Shown: piece by piece, positions 13,423 to 25,346 of the stretch
How positions within the stretch are numbered: the stretch's first letter is position 1
How the letters are laid out: each line of letters starts with the position of its first letter
From: Podospora pseudoanserina
Lineage: Eukaryota; Ascomycota; Sordariomycetes; Sordariales; Podosporaceae
Direction: 5' to 3'
NCBI RefSeq assembly: GCF_035222485.1
Contig: NC_085925.1
Coordinates: forward strand, 2,046,001 to 2,110,000
DNA length: 64,000 nt
Made by a program: the position numbers and the translations under genes
Notes under the pieces: generated by a model
What the model was told of the DNA's origin: nothing
What the model saw: only the letters and a program-made list of their open reading frames with translations
Databases searched by the model: none

Positions 13423-14392
13423 TGGGAGCGAGTTCCTGTGTGGTGGGTGACAGGCAGGTGACTCAATATCAGGTTTGTTGGAGGCGGGGTGGTTTTTGCG
13501 GGATGGAAGCCGCAAAGCTAAGGTAGGTATCGGAAACACAAGAGGAAGGAGGGCCAATGCTTTATGTTGTAGAGTCAAGAGTCGAGAAGACGATATGATA
13601 CGGTATGATATGATATGGATTTTCCGGGGAAAACTGGATCGGCGCGGGACAGCGTTGCGTCTTTTCTCTCCACGAGTTGTCAGTATTCGATGATATGATT
13701 CGGGGATTGGGGGTTGGCTGGTCAGTCTGTAACACACTGCCATCGCGACCGCTCTTTACTCCGGAGTCGGACAGGAGTTGTTCTGCTAGGGGGGTACTTG
13801 GGGTTCTGGTGGCAAACATGTGACAAATCAGGTAGCGCCGTAGCCAACTTACAGCAAAAGCGCAGTGGGTCATCCAAATGACGTGCTTGCCTGCCGCGGA
13901 TGAACCCGTTTTGACAGCAATGTACGAGCTCACTTACATGGTATGATGACTCTGAGCAAAGAGCGAGGGCACTGTCACGTCAGCCCGTTACCGAAATCTC
14001 TTCCTGTCTGCCCTCTCATTCCTATGGGGTAATGAGGGGAACATGGTCATCCATCTTGATTTGCCGTGTCAGTGCCCAAGGCTCGGCTCCGGGCCGACAG
14101 CAGCCAGCACGCCGGCTAAAGGCTATGTCACGAAGTATCACTATCACCATGAGATAGAGACCTGTTTCGTGTGTTTGGTTGGTTATTTATTACTCTAAAG
14201 CAGACTTTGGAGATATTGGAGATGAAACTCGCTCCCCCCCCCCTGTCTGTCCAGCCGGGGAAGCATGCCGCTGTGTCAATCGCTTGTTCCGCCAACCCCC
14301 AATCTGTTCGTGATATACGAACAGACACTCTGATCTATCGCTGCTCGTTTGTCCTATCAATGCCATGAACCATGAACCATACACCCATCCCT
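13423..14392. other. Intergenic region
   Basis: Promoter of the cystathionine beta-lyase gene on one side and the 3' flank of the Msp1 gene on the other. A short gatatgatac repetition occurs near 13590-13620. No gene seen. Confidence 0.55.
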
Positions 14393-15739
14393 CTAAGAGA
14401 GCGTGGTAACAACATCCTCTTCGAGTTCCTGCACATCACGCCATTCGCTTTCGGATTGCCCATTAGTAGCAGCAGGCGGTGGCACATGAAGGACCTGTCC
14501 GCCTCGCCGACCGAAAAAGTCATCGGTTCTGATACCGCGGACGCCCTCTGGGGCTACCCGGGACATGGACGCCCCGGACGCACGATGCTGGCGGATATAC
14601 TCTCTCATGGGAACCATGGCGGCGTCGCGGCACGCTTCCTTGAGATCGCTTCCGGACATGCCCGCCGTGACCTTGGCAATATAGTCAACATCAAAGTCCG
14701 GATCACGCTTGGTATTCCCGAGGATCAATTCCAGAATGCGACGACGCTGCTCAGTTCCCGGAAGAGAAACAGGGAATTTCTTGGGCATTCTCCTGAGAAT
14801 GGCCTCGTCGATGGCGTTTATCCTGTTGGTGGCACCGAGCACAACAATACGTGCAGGAACACCGGCGGCGTTGGACGAGGTGAGACCATCCCATAGCGTC
14901 ATGAATCTGGGCAAGGTCAGGAATAAGACGGTATCAAACGGCAACAGGGGCCACTTACTCAGCCTTGACCATGCCACTGGCTTCGTGCTCGCCATTGTGT
15001 CGTTGCCCCAGCACAGCGTCAATCTCATCGATGAAGATGATGGCGGGCTCAAGCTTGCGCGCCAGAGAGAAGACGGCACGGACCAGCTTGTTGGAGTCGC
15101 CATACCATTTTTCCGTAAGTGTCGAGATGTGAAGGTTGATGAACGAGGCACCGCTCTCGTGTGCCACAGCCTTTGCCAGCATCGTCTTGCCACAGCCTGG
15201 TGGGCCGTACAGCAGCACGCCAGATGGTGCAGCCAGGAGAGACCCACCATGCTGGTACAAATGTGGCATCGTTAATGGGTAGATGATAGCCTCCTTCACT
15301 TCTTCAATGATTTCCTCCAATCCTCCAATGTCGTCAAAGCCAACCGGGATGTCCTCTGGCGCGACGACCTCCAGTGCTACCTGGTTTTCGTACTCGTTCA
15401 GAACCAAGTCCTCAACGCTGGTCTTTTGTGATGCATCTGTGTTGGCTGCGTCATTTGCGCTGTTCTCGGCAATCTTCTTTCGTATCCTTTGCAGGTTCGC
15501 CTGTGCCCTTTTTCGTGTCGCTTCGTTCTTCTCGTGGTCTGGGTCGACTACCCGCGCAAAGTAGGGGGCGACGACATCTTTGAGTAGCAGGTATGCGGTT
15601 AGGGCCTGGGGGAAGGAGTCAGCAAACACAAGATCACACATGCGCACGTAGGGGACAGCATAGTCCGTACACCAGCTGCAAGGAGCATGCCCGAGGTCAA
15701 GCCCGCCCCCAGATCTCTTAAGCGCTTGTTGTCGCTCAT
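14393..15739 (-). CDS. msp1: Msp1/ATAD1 outer-membrane AAA-ATPase
   Basis: Membrane-anchored AAA protein of the mitochondrial outer membrane and peroxisome that extracts mislocalised tail-anchored proteins. Exons in order are 15739-15671, 15605-14959 and 14906-14393, 409 aa. A single span lies at residues 13-33, followed by a basic helical linker. The AAA domain has Walker A GPPGCGKT (157-164), Walker B IIFIDEID (212-219), and a conserved LGATNRINAIDEAILRR segment. Introns are 65 nt (gtacgg) and 52 nt (gtaagt, in the codon between MVKAE and FMTLWDG). The start was fixed by the 23-codon first exon that supplies the first half of the anchor. The gene diverges from the Csm1 gene across about 626 bp. 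Confidence 0.94.
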
Positions 15740-16365
15740 GCTGTCAACGCAGCGGTGCGAGATGTCGCACAGCTGCTAGGTGTCGGTTCAACCAGAAGTG
15801 GGGTTTGAGGATTTCTGGCAGGTCAGACAAGGTAATAGCAATGGGTTTACAGGGTCGTTTATATAGGAGTGCCAATGGGTGATGTGTCGTGGCGAGGGGG
15901 AGTTGAATGCACCGAGGAGCAATGGCAGGTGTGCCGACAGCCAGCCCGCCAGCGGCATGACCCGACCGACGACCATGTGCAAGCGCCACTCAGTGGCTGA
16001 AAGACCAGGGGGTTTGTGCGACACTGAGTGGGCCTGGGCCACGTAGCTGGGTGCTCTAACCGTATCTGTAGTAGTTGCTACCAAGCGGTGGCCCATGCAC
16101 AATGCCCCTCCTGCGCCAAAGTAAACAAACTGCAAGGGCAACGCGAGCTGAGAGAGCCGCAAACCTTCCCCCTAACGCGTCGCTACTCAGGGCACTGCGC
16201 ATCGCCACACTTTTTTTTTTTTTTTTGCGACTGCTGCTTGTAATTATTGCGTAAGGCTCAGGTGAAAACGGACGCACGGGACTCTTTGTGTCTCGAGCTA
16301 TTCAACTTTTGGCATTTTTGTTTGAATTCATAAACGTCAAGGAATCCCAAGCAGGGGTTTGCTCG
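15740..16365. promoter_or_regulatory. Divergent promoter region, msp1 / csm1
   Basis: 626-bp spacer between two genes transcribed apart, so it must hold both promoters. A (T)16 run sits at 16211-16226. No TATA box stands out. Confidence 0.5.
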
Positions 16366-17886
16366 ATGCTAAGAACGAAGATCCGCTCTCAGCTGCTGGA
16401 GCTGGTGGATTCGGATTCAGAAGACGGACTGGGTGGAATCGCGCGCACATCATCATCATCATCATCAACCTCAACTGCCGCTGCCAACATTGGAAGACCG
16501 CGCAAACTAAACTCCAAGAAAACAACCACATCCGCCATCATGCCGCCAAAGAAGAGAGGAGCTGCCACAAAGGCAACCGCCGCGTCAAAAGTCACCAAGC
16601 CAGAACCAAAGAACACCGCCACGACGCGTCGCGCTGCCGGGAGAGTCGCGGCAGCAGTAGAGAAGGAAGTCCTAGGAGATGCGCCAGCTGAGAACGCGCC
16701 GGCCGAGAAGCCAGCAGGAAGAGGAAGAGGGAGACGCGCCGCTGCGGCTACTACACCAGTCGAAGAAGAAGAAGACACAGAAATGGCCGACACCACCACG
16801 TCAGAAACCACCAAAACCACCCGCGGCCGTCCCAAGAAGACTGTCGCAGGTAGGAAACCCTCCGCCTCCTCCTCCCCAGACGAAACGGTCGAAATCCCAG
16901 AAACTCAACCCTCCGCCCTCGAGCCCGGAACGCCCATTTCCGACAACGACACAGCAGCCCCCACCATCGCACCTCCCCAACCGCGCTCTTTTTCCGTCAG
17001 CCCCCAGAAGAAACGCCCATCCGTCACCACAACCACCTCCTCTTCCGAAGCAGACCTCCGCCGCCGCCTAGGCGACCTAACCAAATCCCACTCGGCCCTC
17101 GAATCCAAATACAACGCCCTCCGCGACACCACCGTCCCCCAAGCCGAGAAAACCTTTGACTTGTACCGGAAAACATCCGAGTCCAAATCCAAGCTCGCGG
17201 ACCAGCTGATTGCCTCTTTAAAAGCCGAGCTTTCCACCGCCAAACAATCCAGCGCTGTCATCCCCTCCCTCCAATCAGACCTGTCAACCGCCCAGGCTCA
17301 AATCGCGAAATTTGAGGCTCAGGTTGCGGAGCTGAACAAGACGATTGCGGAGCAAAAGACGGAGATCAAGGCGCTGAATATGAAGTTGGCTGCTGCGAGG
17401 AATGCGGAAGCGGCGGCAAATAGCAGGAGTGTGACGGCGCAGGTGCCGGGGAGTGCGATGAAGAAGACGTTGGGGGTTGGTGGGGTGAGGGGGACGGGGA
17501 TGCAGGTGCAGGAGGCTACTTTGGCCGCGCAGAGGAAGGAGGATCTGTATGCGGATTTGACGGGGTTGATCGTCAGGGGGGTGAATGTGGGGGGGGAGGG
17601 GGTCGAGTTTGATTGTTTGCAGACTGGGAGGAATGGGAGTAAGTTTTCCTGTGACGGCGGAGAGAAAACGGTGGCTAATATGATGGCAGCATTACATTTT
17701 AAACTCACAATGTCGTCTGGGGATGGGGATGAGTCGCAGTGCGAGTATAACCCCATGTTGGATACCAATAGGGACAGGGCGCTGATTGATGTGCTGCCGG
17801 AGTTTTTGGTGGATGAGATTGCTTTTCCTAGGGCGCAGGCGGGGAAGTTTTATCAGAGGATCATGAGGGCTTTAAATGAGTCTTGA
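16366..17886 (+). CDS. csm1: Monopolin subunit Csm1/Pcs1
   Basis: Kinetochore/nucleolar protein; in yeasts Csm1/Pcs1 with Lrs4/Mde4 clamps microtubule attachment sites and anchors rDNA. Intronless, 506 aa. The N-terminus has the acidic motif LLELVDSDSEDGL, then about 200 low-complexity Ala/Thr/Lys/Pro residues with AT-hook-like RGR patches. A coiled coil lies at about residues 225-355, and the C-terminal globular Csm1 domain at about 375-505 ends in VDEIAFPRAQAGKFYQRIMRAL. ATG 16366 was preferred because it keeps the acidic N-terminal motif; MPPKKRG at 16540 is a possible later start and an in-frame ATG at 16288 a possible earlier one. The sense strand turns from C-rich to G-rich near 17300. 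Confidence 0.88.
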   Translation: MLRTKIRSQLLELVDSDSEDGLGGIARTSSSSSSTSTAAANIGRPRKLNSKKTTTSAIMPPKKRGAATKATAASKVTKPEPKNTATTRRAAGRVAAAVEKEVLGDAPAENAPAEKPAGRGRGRRAAAATTPVEEEEDTEMADTTTSETTKTTRGRPKKTVAGRKPSASSSPDETVEIPETQPSALEPGTPISDNDTAAPTIAPPQPRSFSVSPQKKRPSVTTTTSSSEADLRRRLGDLTKSHSALESKYNALRDTTVPQAEKTFDLYRKTSESKSKLADQLIASLKAELSTAKQSSAVIPSLQSDLSTAQAQIAKFEAQVAELNKTIAEQKTEIKALNMKLAAARNAEAAANSRSVTAQVPGSAMKKTLGVGGVRGTGMQVQEATLAAQRKEDLYADLTGLIVRGVNVGGEGVEFDCLQTGRNGSKFSCDGGEKTVANMMAALHFKLTMSSGDGDESQCEYNPMLDTNRDRALIDVLPEFLVDEIAFPRAQAGKFYQRIMRALNES

Positions 17887-18825
17887 TGTGTATATACCGT
17901 AGACTGTAGGATAACCTTGGACAGGACATGGGTGCTTGTGGGATTATCATCATTTGGTGGGTTTTCTATCCTGTAACTTGTTGACATTATTCACGGCATG
18001 GTGGGAGAACATGGTTTGCTTTTTTCAGGGTGGTGGGTAGGATATTGGCGGTTGGAGTTTGGGCGCGTTTTTCCTCAATCGAGAAGTCATCACTTGAAAC
18101 AGTACTCGCACGTCTCCAGTCACCATCAGTGTGTGCGGTGAGAGGCATGCGTTTTAGGTCGGATGGTCAAGTGTTAGAAGACGGCTGGGCTCGACAACAA
18201 ACTTGTTATCTAAGTGACAGACAATGTTTCTGTCTCATCTCGTGTTGATCATATGTTGAGCTCAGAAATTCGGATCCAGGAGCAATCGCAAAGGACATTC
18301 ACCCCCACCCCCCTCCCCCTCGGGTTTTCGTAACCGGCCACCCAGCCCGGGGTTTGGCCGGTGAGCTTTTTGCTGTTTTTCGACTTTTTTTCTTGTTCCA
18401 TACGTCAAGGGTGATATAATGAATTATTGTTTTGACATGCAGGTCTGTTTCCTTTCTTTCCCATCTAACAAGATGGGTCATTATCTAGCAGCAAGGCTTT
18501 CCCAAACCACAACAAGTAAGGTCGTGCCCCTTCTACCGCTCCAGCAAACCACTGTCCTAATGGAGGTTTCGATTTAGAGCAACAGAGCAAACATGACATC
18601 GTTTCACCTGACATTATCGACGGTGGAAAAAGTAAATATACCCATCCCTTTCATGTGACCAATGCCATCAGAGATACTAGATACAGAAAAGACATGTATA
18701 ACATTCCCCCCTTCCCCCCCCAAACCTGTTCATTCACATAGGTATTCATACATCCCATCCCAAACCCATCCCTCTATCTCCCCCTCCAATTAAGAAAACC
18801 CAACCCATCATCCCACCCCCCATCC
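17887..18825. other. Convergent intergenic region
   Basis: Lies between the 3' ends of csm1 (+) and the four-span membrane protein gene (-). A C-rich block at 18701-18830 probably belongs to the 3' UTR of the minus-strand gene. No gene or RNA recognised. Confidence 0.5.
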
Positions 18826-20872
18826 CTACTCGTTCAAAACCGAATACCTACTCCTCATGGCAGCCACATGCCCCCCCTTCACCTCCCCATTCCCCTTCTT
18901 TTTCTTAATCTCCAAAGGAGGAGGCGTAACCCCCGCCCTCCCCTCCTCCGCCTCCCGCCCGCTAACATGCCTCATCCTCACCCCCACCCCCACCGGCCCA
19001 CCATCAAAATCATTCCCACTGCTCACCTGCCTCATATTATTCCTCTTCTCCTCCTCCTCCACAACCCCACCAAGCCCCAAACTCCCCACGATAACCGGCG
19101 GCGTCCTCGCCTTCAAATCCCCATACGGCTTGGAATAAAAACTCGAATCCGCCTGGATGGAACTCTGTCGATTCAGCTGTTTCCGAACAGGCGTCTTCAT
19201 CTCTGTTATGTCGCCAGACACGCGGCGGTCATTGGGGCTGACCTCCCCCAGGATTGAATCCCTCAGCCTTGAAAAAGGGGTGGAATGCCTCTTTGGTGGC
19301 GGGGACGGGGAGCGTGGGGGGTGGGAACCAAGCGGGTTAGGATGGGCCGGTGAGGGTCCGAGATTAGTCCTGTAGTTGAAATCATTTTCATCATTGTCCG
19401 AAGACTCGGAGTCGGGGTCGAGGGTTTGGTACTGCGGGTTTCGCTGCGCGGTGCGGCTGACCAGGCTGGGGGTTGTGTACCATGCCTCTGTGAACCTCGC
19501 TGTCCTCGGCTGCTGGACTTGCGACGGGGAAATCGGGGTGGGGTGGTGGGATTTAACAGCCGAAGTCTGAGGGTGGTCGTCATCGTCGTCGGAAAAGGTG
19601 GTTGGGGGGTTGAACATTGACCTTGGCCGGGGGGCGCCGAGATCCGTCTCTCCGAGTGGGAGCTCGGTGTAGGAAGCGCGGGATTTGGTTGGGGAAGATT
19701 GCCCGCTGGAATGGGCGGGAACAGGAGGAGGGGCGGACATGCGGTGAAAGTCCTGGGCTGTGCCGGAGGAGCGGTTGGAGTGGGGGATTTGGTATTGTCT
19801 CGACGGGAGGCCCTTCCTTGAGTCCTGGGAGTCATACGAGCTTTGACGGGTGTGCATGAAAGGCACGGAAGGGGGGCGGGAGGTGTCCGGGTCGTAGGCT
19901 GGGAGGCTGTCACGGATGCGGTCCGAGAGGGTGCTGACGCGCTTTTCAGAGTCCGAGTAGCTGGTGGTGGTGGTGGTGGTAACGATGGAGGACTTGTTGC
20001 GCTTGTGGGCGCGGGAGGTGAAGCGGTTCTCGAGGGGATTCATGTCTGGGGGCATCATGGAGATGCGGCGGAACACGACGCCGAGCCAGAGGGAGATGGC
20101 GAGGGAGACGAGATGCAGCCCAGCAGCGCCCATGAGACCGTAGTAGAGGGAGGGGACAAAGTACTTCTGGACAAGATCTTGGTTGGTGAGAAGAGTGGAC
20201 CACTTGTCAGCCTGGTTGCGGCATGAAAAGATGCCGTAGGTGTAGAGCGGGAGGACAGCAAGGTCGGAGATACCGCCAAAGACTTGGTAGGCTGCTGATG
20301 AGCCGGGGGTCTTGCCGGATGCTGGCTTGGAGTGGTGGTAGATGGAGTAGATGCAGTGGATGATCACGACACCAAACTAGCAGAGTGTTAGACCATATGT
20401 GACTGAGAGTCAATATTCCACACGCAAGGACTCACGGTGACGCGCATAACCCATCCTGTTAGTTCCTCAAACCCCTTCAAGAGAATGCACAGAGTCAGAA
20501 AACCAAGGGCGGCAATTAACTCGAGCACACGCAGACACAGCTGCACAGCTCTCATCCCCTTGATCCAGCTCTTGGTCGAGGCACCCAGGGTCCTAAAGTT
20601 GGTCCGGCCTGTCGGGACGACATGGGCACTATGGTCAATGTTAGTACCTGGTTCCTGCATAAGACTGGAATGCAGAAATGCAGAAAAAGGTGTGGAGTTG
20701 CATACTCTGGATGGCGGTTGATCGAGACAAGCGGGCCGTTCGGCTTCGGCTTCGGCTTCTTCTTCTCATAACTCGCCCGAGTGACGGCCTTAGGGTCAAA
20801 CACGGGAACAGGGAAGCGTTCGTCGTCCTTCAAGACTGGCTCGTACATGTACGGTTGGTTGGAGCCCCCCAT
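18826..20872 (-). CDS. Four-span membrane protein with long disordered tail
   Basis: Exons in order are 20872-20706, 20628-20436 and 20376-18826, 636 aa; introns are 77 nt (gtatgc) and 59 nt (gtgagt). After a 60-residue basic N-terminus come four spans, roughly residues 80-103, 113-133, 148-170 and 191-222, ending in RRISMMPPDMNPLENRFTSR. The remaining 400 residues are Ser/Pro/Thr-rich with poly-Thr and poly-Asp runs and look disordered and cytosolic, with many potential phosphosites. The spacing recalls MARVEL-like fungal plasma-membrane proteins, but I cannot assign a function. The tail's many SP/TP sites suggest regulation by phosphorylation (inference). The gene diverges from arh1. Confidence 0.85.
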
Positions 20873-21592
20873 GTTTGCGACCGGCGCCTTACAACGCTGT
20901 GGTTCTCTGGAGGTGGTGATAATTGGAGGAGTGCGGTATGCAAAAAAACACACAAGAGAGGGTCCCGCGGGATCAAAAAGGACGTCAATGCCGGAGCTGT
21001 TCAGCTTGTGGTACAGTTGATCCTCTTTTGACAAGCGTTGACGGGGCAACCAATGCAAGCGCTGTCAGCTCTGCCCTGTTCGAGCTGTGCCAGCCATCCC
21101 GAGACGGGAAGGGGAGCAAACGCCGCGGGACTTGACTGGATGAAACATGGTTGTATTTTGTCCCGAGTGTCACACCGCCTCGGTCGTCGCACTCATAATT
21201 ATCGCCATGATCTGGTGTCTGTCAGCCATGCCTTGACGTTGTTTTTGAAGTGATGCTCGGGCGGGGCTGTGATCACTGATGCCCTTGTTTCGGGGTGGGG
21301 TTTTTGCGATCCAAGCTCCAAGCTTCCCTTGGCGGCTGCGACATCACTGGGCTGACCCCGCTATCTCCGGCCATGCCCCCACTAAAACATCCGAACTGTA
21401 GGGCCGACAACGCCGTTAGCAGCGCCGGAGCCGGGCCCCGAACCCCGAGTTTTGCACTGTGACTCGGTCCGTGAGCTGCATTACTTATTATATGAGGCTG
21501 GTGGCTACAGTCTTCTTCTTTGTGCGTGACCCTCTCTACCCTAAACTGATACCAGCTCACCACCAGTGGGCTCGGCACCCGCTCTATTCCTC
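20873..21592. promoter_or_regulatory. Divergent promoter region, membrane protein / arh1
   Basis: 720-bp spacer between divergent genes. No coding frame or clear TATA box seen. Confidence 0.5.
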
Positions 21593-23344
21593 ATGGCCAC
21601 CATCGCCCGGGCAAGGCCGAGGGCTTTTCAACAATGGAATCGACAACTCGCCTTGGCATACACAAACCAGGTCCGGAGGGCCTCCACCACCGTTGAGCCG
21701 TTCCGGCTAGCAATCATCGGCTCCGGTCCGGCTGGTTTCTACACGGCGTACCGTTTCATGAAGAACAATGAACACGCCAAGGTGGACATGTATGAGTCCT
21801 TGCCGGTTCCTTATGGGCTTGTGAGATTTGGCGTTGCTCCAGACCATGCTGAAGTGAAAGTAGGTATACATGATGCTGTCGCCCTTGTAAAAGCAAAAGC
21901 ATAATCACTGACAAGTTGCCAGAATTGTCGAGAGAAATTTGAAGAGGTAGCCGCTTCCCCTGACTTCACTTTCATCGGCAATGTCACCGTCGGTGCTTCT
22001 AGTGACCACCCAGACGGCGCCACCGTCCCCCTATCCAGCATTCTCCGCCACTACCACGCCGTAGTCTTTTCCTATGGCTCCTCCGAAGACAGGAAGCTCG
22101 GCATTCCAGGGGAAGAACTCAAAGGAGTCTTTTCAGCCCGTGAGTTTGTCGGGTGGTACAACGGCCTCCCGGAATATGCCGACCTCAACCCAGACCTTAG
22201 CCTAGGGGCGCATGGTGACACCCTCATCATCGGCAACGGCAACGTAGCCATGGACGTTGCCCGTATTCTCCTCAAATCCCCAGAAGAACTCGCCAGAACA
22301 GACATCGCCGCCCACGCCCTTGACGCCCTCTCCAAAAGCAAAACCCACAACATCCGCATCATCGGTCGACGCGGGCCCATCCAAGCAGCCTTCACGACCA
22401 AAGAACTCCGTGCCCTCTACAAACTCCCGGGTGTCGAGGTCCGTCCTTATGAACTCGAACACCCCACAGCCTACGACGCCCTCCCCCCACCAATAAAGCG
22501 ACGAACGGAGCTCCTCAGCAAGGGCTCTTCCCTCCCACCAAACCCGTCAAACCCCTACCCCTCCGTCACCTTTGACTTCTGCCTCTCCCCTCTCGAATTC
22601 GACCACAAACCTGAACAGCCCTCCTCCACCCCCCCAAACTGGGTCACCTCCGCCACCTTTGGCAAAACCGTCCTCCAAAACCCAAACCAGCACCACCCCT
22701 CCACCGACTACGAAACAAACAACCACAGGGAATACTACAACCAAAAAGCCACCGCCCGCCTCCCCCCCCAGCCCAAAACCGTCACCTTCAACACAAGGTA
22801 CGTTTTCAAATCCATCGGGTACAAGTCCACACCCCTCCCCGAATTCTCTCTCCTGGGCATACCATTCAACACCTCCACCGGCGTGATACCAAACGACGGC
22901 ATCGGCCGCGTCCTCACCAAACTCCACCGCCCGCATCAACTCCCCTCTTCTTCCCACCCTGCTCACCATCAGCCACATATCGAGCTGCCGCATCACTTCA
23001 AGGGGCTGTACTGTTCCGGCTGGGTGAAACGTGGTCCTCAGGGGGTGATTGCCGAGACGATGATGGATGCTTTCACCACGGCGGATGCCATCACCGAGGA
23101 TTTGACCAAAAGGGAAAAGTTCTTGCCGGAGGGGGAGTGGGGGCAGGATGGGAAGGGGTGGGAGGCTGTCAAGGCGGAGGCTTTGAAGGGGAATAGCAAT
23201 GCGAGGGTGGTTAGCTGGGAGGATTGGAAGGCGATTGACAGGGCCGAGATTGAGAGGGGGCAGAAGGCCGGGACGGGGAAGGAGAGAGAGAAGTTTGTGA
23301 GGAGGGAGGATATGTTGGCTGTTTTGGGGGACGGGGGGAGGTGA
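21593..23344 (+). CDS. arh1: Mitochondrial NADPH:ferredoxin (adrenodoxin) oxidoreductase Arh1
   Basis: Flavoenzyme passing electrons from NADPH to mitochondrial ferredoxin for Fe-S cluster and heme A synthesis. Exons are 21593-21859 and 21923-23344, 562 aa; the 63-nt intron has donor gtaggt. Residues 1-33 are Arg-rich and lack acidic residues, as in a matrix presequence. The FAD motif IIGSGPAGFYTAY follows, then LPVPYGLVRFGVAPDH, the NADP motif GNGNVAMDVARI starting near residue 193, and the C-terminal GWVKRGPQGVIAETMMDA. A Pro/Ser-rich insertion of about 60 residues sits before the last FAD-contact region (around 22590-22780), making it longer than animal homologues. The gene converges with ETF-alpha, 3' ends 175 bp apart. 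Confidence 0.95.
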
Positions 23345-23519
23345 GCGTGAATGGTGTTTGCACGATACGTAGCAAAGACATGTAAGGACCAAGCAGTAGG
23401 AGCCATGTTTGTATCAAAAAACAGATCAGATTCATCCAAAAAAAGGTCGCTGTGGCCGGCCGGCTCACGGCTGGATATTTGTACATCTAACTAGTACATT
23501 TAACAAGAAATCAAATCCT

Positions 23520-24572
23520 CTACGCCCTCAGCTTCTCCGTCAACTCAGGCACCTTCTCGAACAAATCCCCCACCAACCCAACATCCGCCACCTGAAAAAT
23601 CGGCGCATCCCCATCCTTGTTAATCGCCGCAATCACCTTGCTATCCTTCATGCCAGCCAAATGCTGAATAGCCCCCGAAATCCCCACCGCCAAATACAAC
23701 TGCGGCGCCACCACCTTGCCCGTCTGTCCCACCTGCAGACTGTTGTCCGCGTACCCGCTATCCACCGCCGCACGGGAAGCACCGACCGCCGCCCCCAGCG
23801 TATCCGCCAACGGGAGCATAATCCTGTCAAACTCCTCCTTCGACTTCAACCCCCTCCCCCCACTGACAACCTTGGGCGCGGTCGCAAGGTCAGGCCTGTC
23901 TGACTTGGCGAGATCCTCCCCAACCCACTCGGTAGCGCTCTCAACCTTGGGGTCAACCCCCTCCTCCACTGCCGCTGTCCCATCAGCCGGCTCCGCAGCG
24001 GGGAAAGCAGTCCCACGGATGGTGATAATCCTCACCTCGTCCGAGCTCTCAACGGTAGCAATCGCGTTTCCGGCGTAAATCGGCCGGACAAAAGTCTTGT
24101 CGTTTTCAATGGCGGTGATGTCCGAGATTTGCTGGACGTCCAGCAGGGCGGCTACGCGGGGGAGGAGGTTCTTGCCGAATGCGGTGTGCCCGGCGATGAC
24201 GTGGGTGTAACCCCCCTTTTTGATGTTTTCCACCAGCAAGGGGGCGTAGTTCTCCGGGAGGCCCTTGTCGTAGGCGGCGTTGTCGACGGCGATGATCTTT
24301 TCTACGCCGGGGACTTTGGCGGCTTGTTCGGCGACGGGCTTGATGGAGCTGCCGGCGAGGAAGGCATGGATGGTGCCGCCGAGTTTTTGGGCGGCGGTGA
24401 TGGCGGAGAGGGAGCCTGTGTTGAGCTTGCCGTCGCGTTGTTCGAGGACGGCGAGGGCGGAGAGGAGGCGGTGGAGGGCGGCGGGGGTAGAGCGGAGGGG
24501 AGAGAGGGTTGCGGATTGGAGGCTTGGACGGGTGAGGGCCGAGAAGGCTCGGCGGGTGGTGGTTGAGAGCAT
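23520..24572 (-). CDS. ETFA: Electron transfer flavoprotein subunit alpha, mitochondrial
   Basis: Matrix FAD protein that, with ETF-beta, carries electrons from acyl-CoA dehydrogenases to ETF:ubiquinone oxidoreductase. Intronless, 350 aa, the normal length. Residues 1-30 are Arg/Ser/Thr-rich and form a presequence. An N-terminal nucleotide-binding-like domain is followed by the C-terminal FAD domain with VSGGRGLKSKEEFDRI and GQTGKVVAPQLYLAVGISG, then the closing IAAINKDGDAPIFQVADVG. ATG 24572 begins the presequence directly; upstream in-frame sequence is leader. The promoter, shared with the Swi3/Rsc8 gene, contains CCGAGG at 24767-24772. Confidence 0.96.
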   Translation of the reverse strand: MLSTTTRRAFSALTRPSLQSATLSPLRSTPAALHRLLSALAVLEQRDGKLNTGSLSAITAAQKLGGTIHAFLAGSSIKPVAEQAAKVPGVEKIIAVDNAAYDKGLPENYAPLLVENIKKGGYTHVIAGHTAFGKNLLPRVAALLDVQQISDITAIENDKTFVRPIYAGNAIATVESSDEVRIITIRGTAFPAAEPADGTAAVEEGVDPKVESATEWVGEDLAKSDRPDLATAPKVVSGGRGLKSKEEFDRIMLPLADTLGAAVGASRAAVDSGYADNSLQVGQTGKVVAPQLYLAVGISGAIQHLAGMKDSKVIAAINKDGDAPIFQVADVGLVGDLFEKVPELTEKLRA

Positions 24573-25346
24573 CGTGATAGCAGAACTGGGGATCTGTTGA
24601 AGTGGTGCAAACTCGGAGGCCGGCTGCCGAAGAAGGGGGAGAGGTTCAATCGGTGAAAATCCGGAGCCGAGTCGTGGCCGGAGTTGGGAATGCCCAAAGG
24701 GGAGCAGCAGATGCACACAGATGCGCAGAATCAATCACACAACTGTCGATGACGGGTTGCGGCGGCCCGAGGTTAGCTTCTGATTGACGACCTTGCGATT
24801 GAGCGCATGGGGGGGAAGACCGTGGGACCGTGGGACCGTAGTAAAGTGGGGCATTTTCCAGAACCGGAGGGGTTGCTTAGCATTGTGGCTTGTAGCATAT
24901 GATACTTATGGCTGGTGCGTGCTTTGGACAATATGAGTGGCTGGTGGGCTGTGTCCCACGTGACACGGGCGTTGCTTGGTGGTGGGTGCAGTGCTTGGCA
25001 GTTGCAGCAGGCTGAGCTGAGAACTGGCAAAAGCGGGCTCCTTCCCTCACCGTGGTCTGGCGCGCGAACAACATTTTCTCCAACGCGACTGACGGATCAC
25101 GAACTCCCCGAAGCTGCGACCCCCATCGCGACCGCAAACATCTTGGATTTTTGACAGCCTACTTCGAATCAAGATCCCACCGGTTGCACTTGGCATTTGG
25201 ATCATCCACTTCTTGCCAGCTGCCTTTTGCTTGCATTGGGCTGCGCTCCTTGGCCTGCAGACTCAACATCGTCGCCCTTTTTTTATTGATTTCATTAGCC
25301 CCGTCTTGGTTTTGCGTCTATCATCGCCACTGTCGCCGCCGTCACA
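24573..25346. promoter_or_regulatory. Divergent promoter region, ETF-alpha / Swi3
   Basis: 774-bp spacer between divergent genes. CCGAGG (reverse complement CCTCGG, the known FarA/FarB/CTF1 core) occurs at 24767-24772, 195 bp before the ETF-alpha start. No further gene seen. Confidence 0.5.

Noticed and set aside
15788-16243. Short ORFs on both strands in the msp1/csm1 spacer
   Set aside because: Each is interrupted or ends in the T-run, and the spacer is needed for two promoters.
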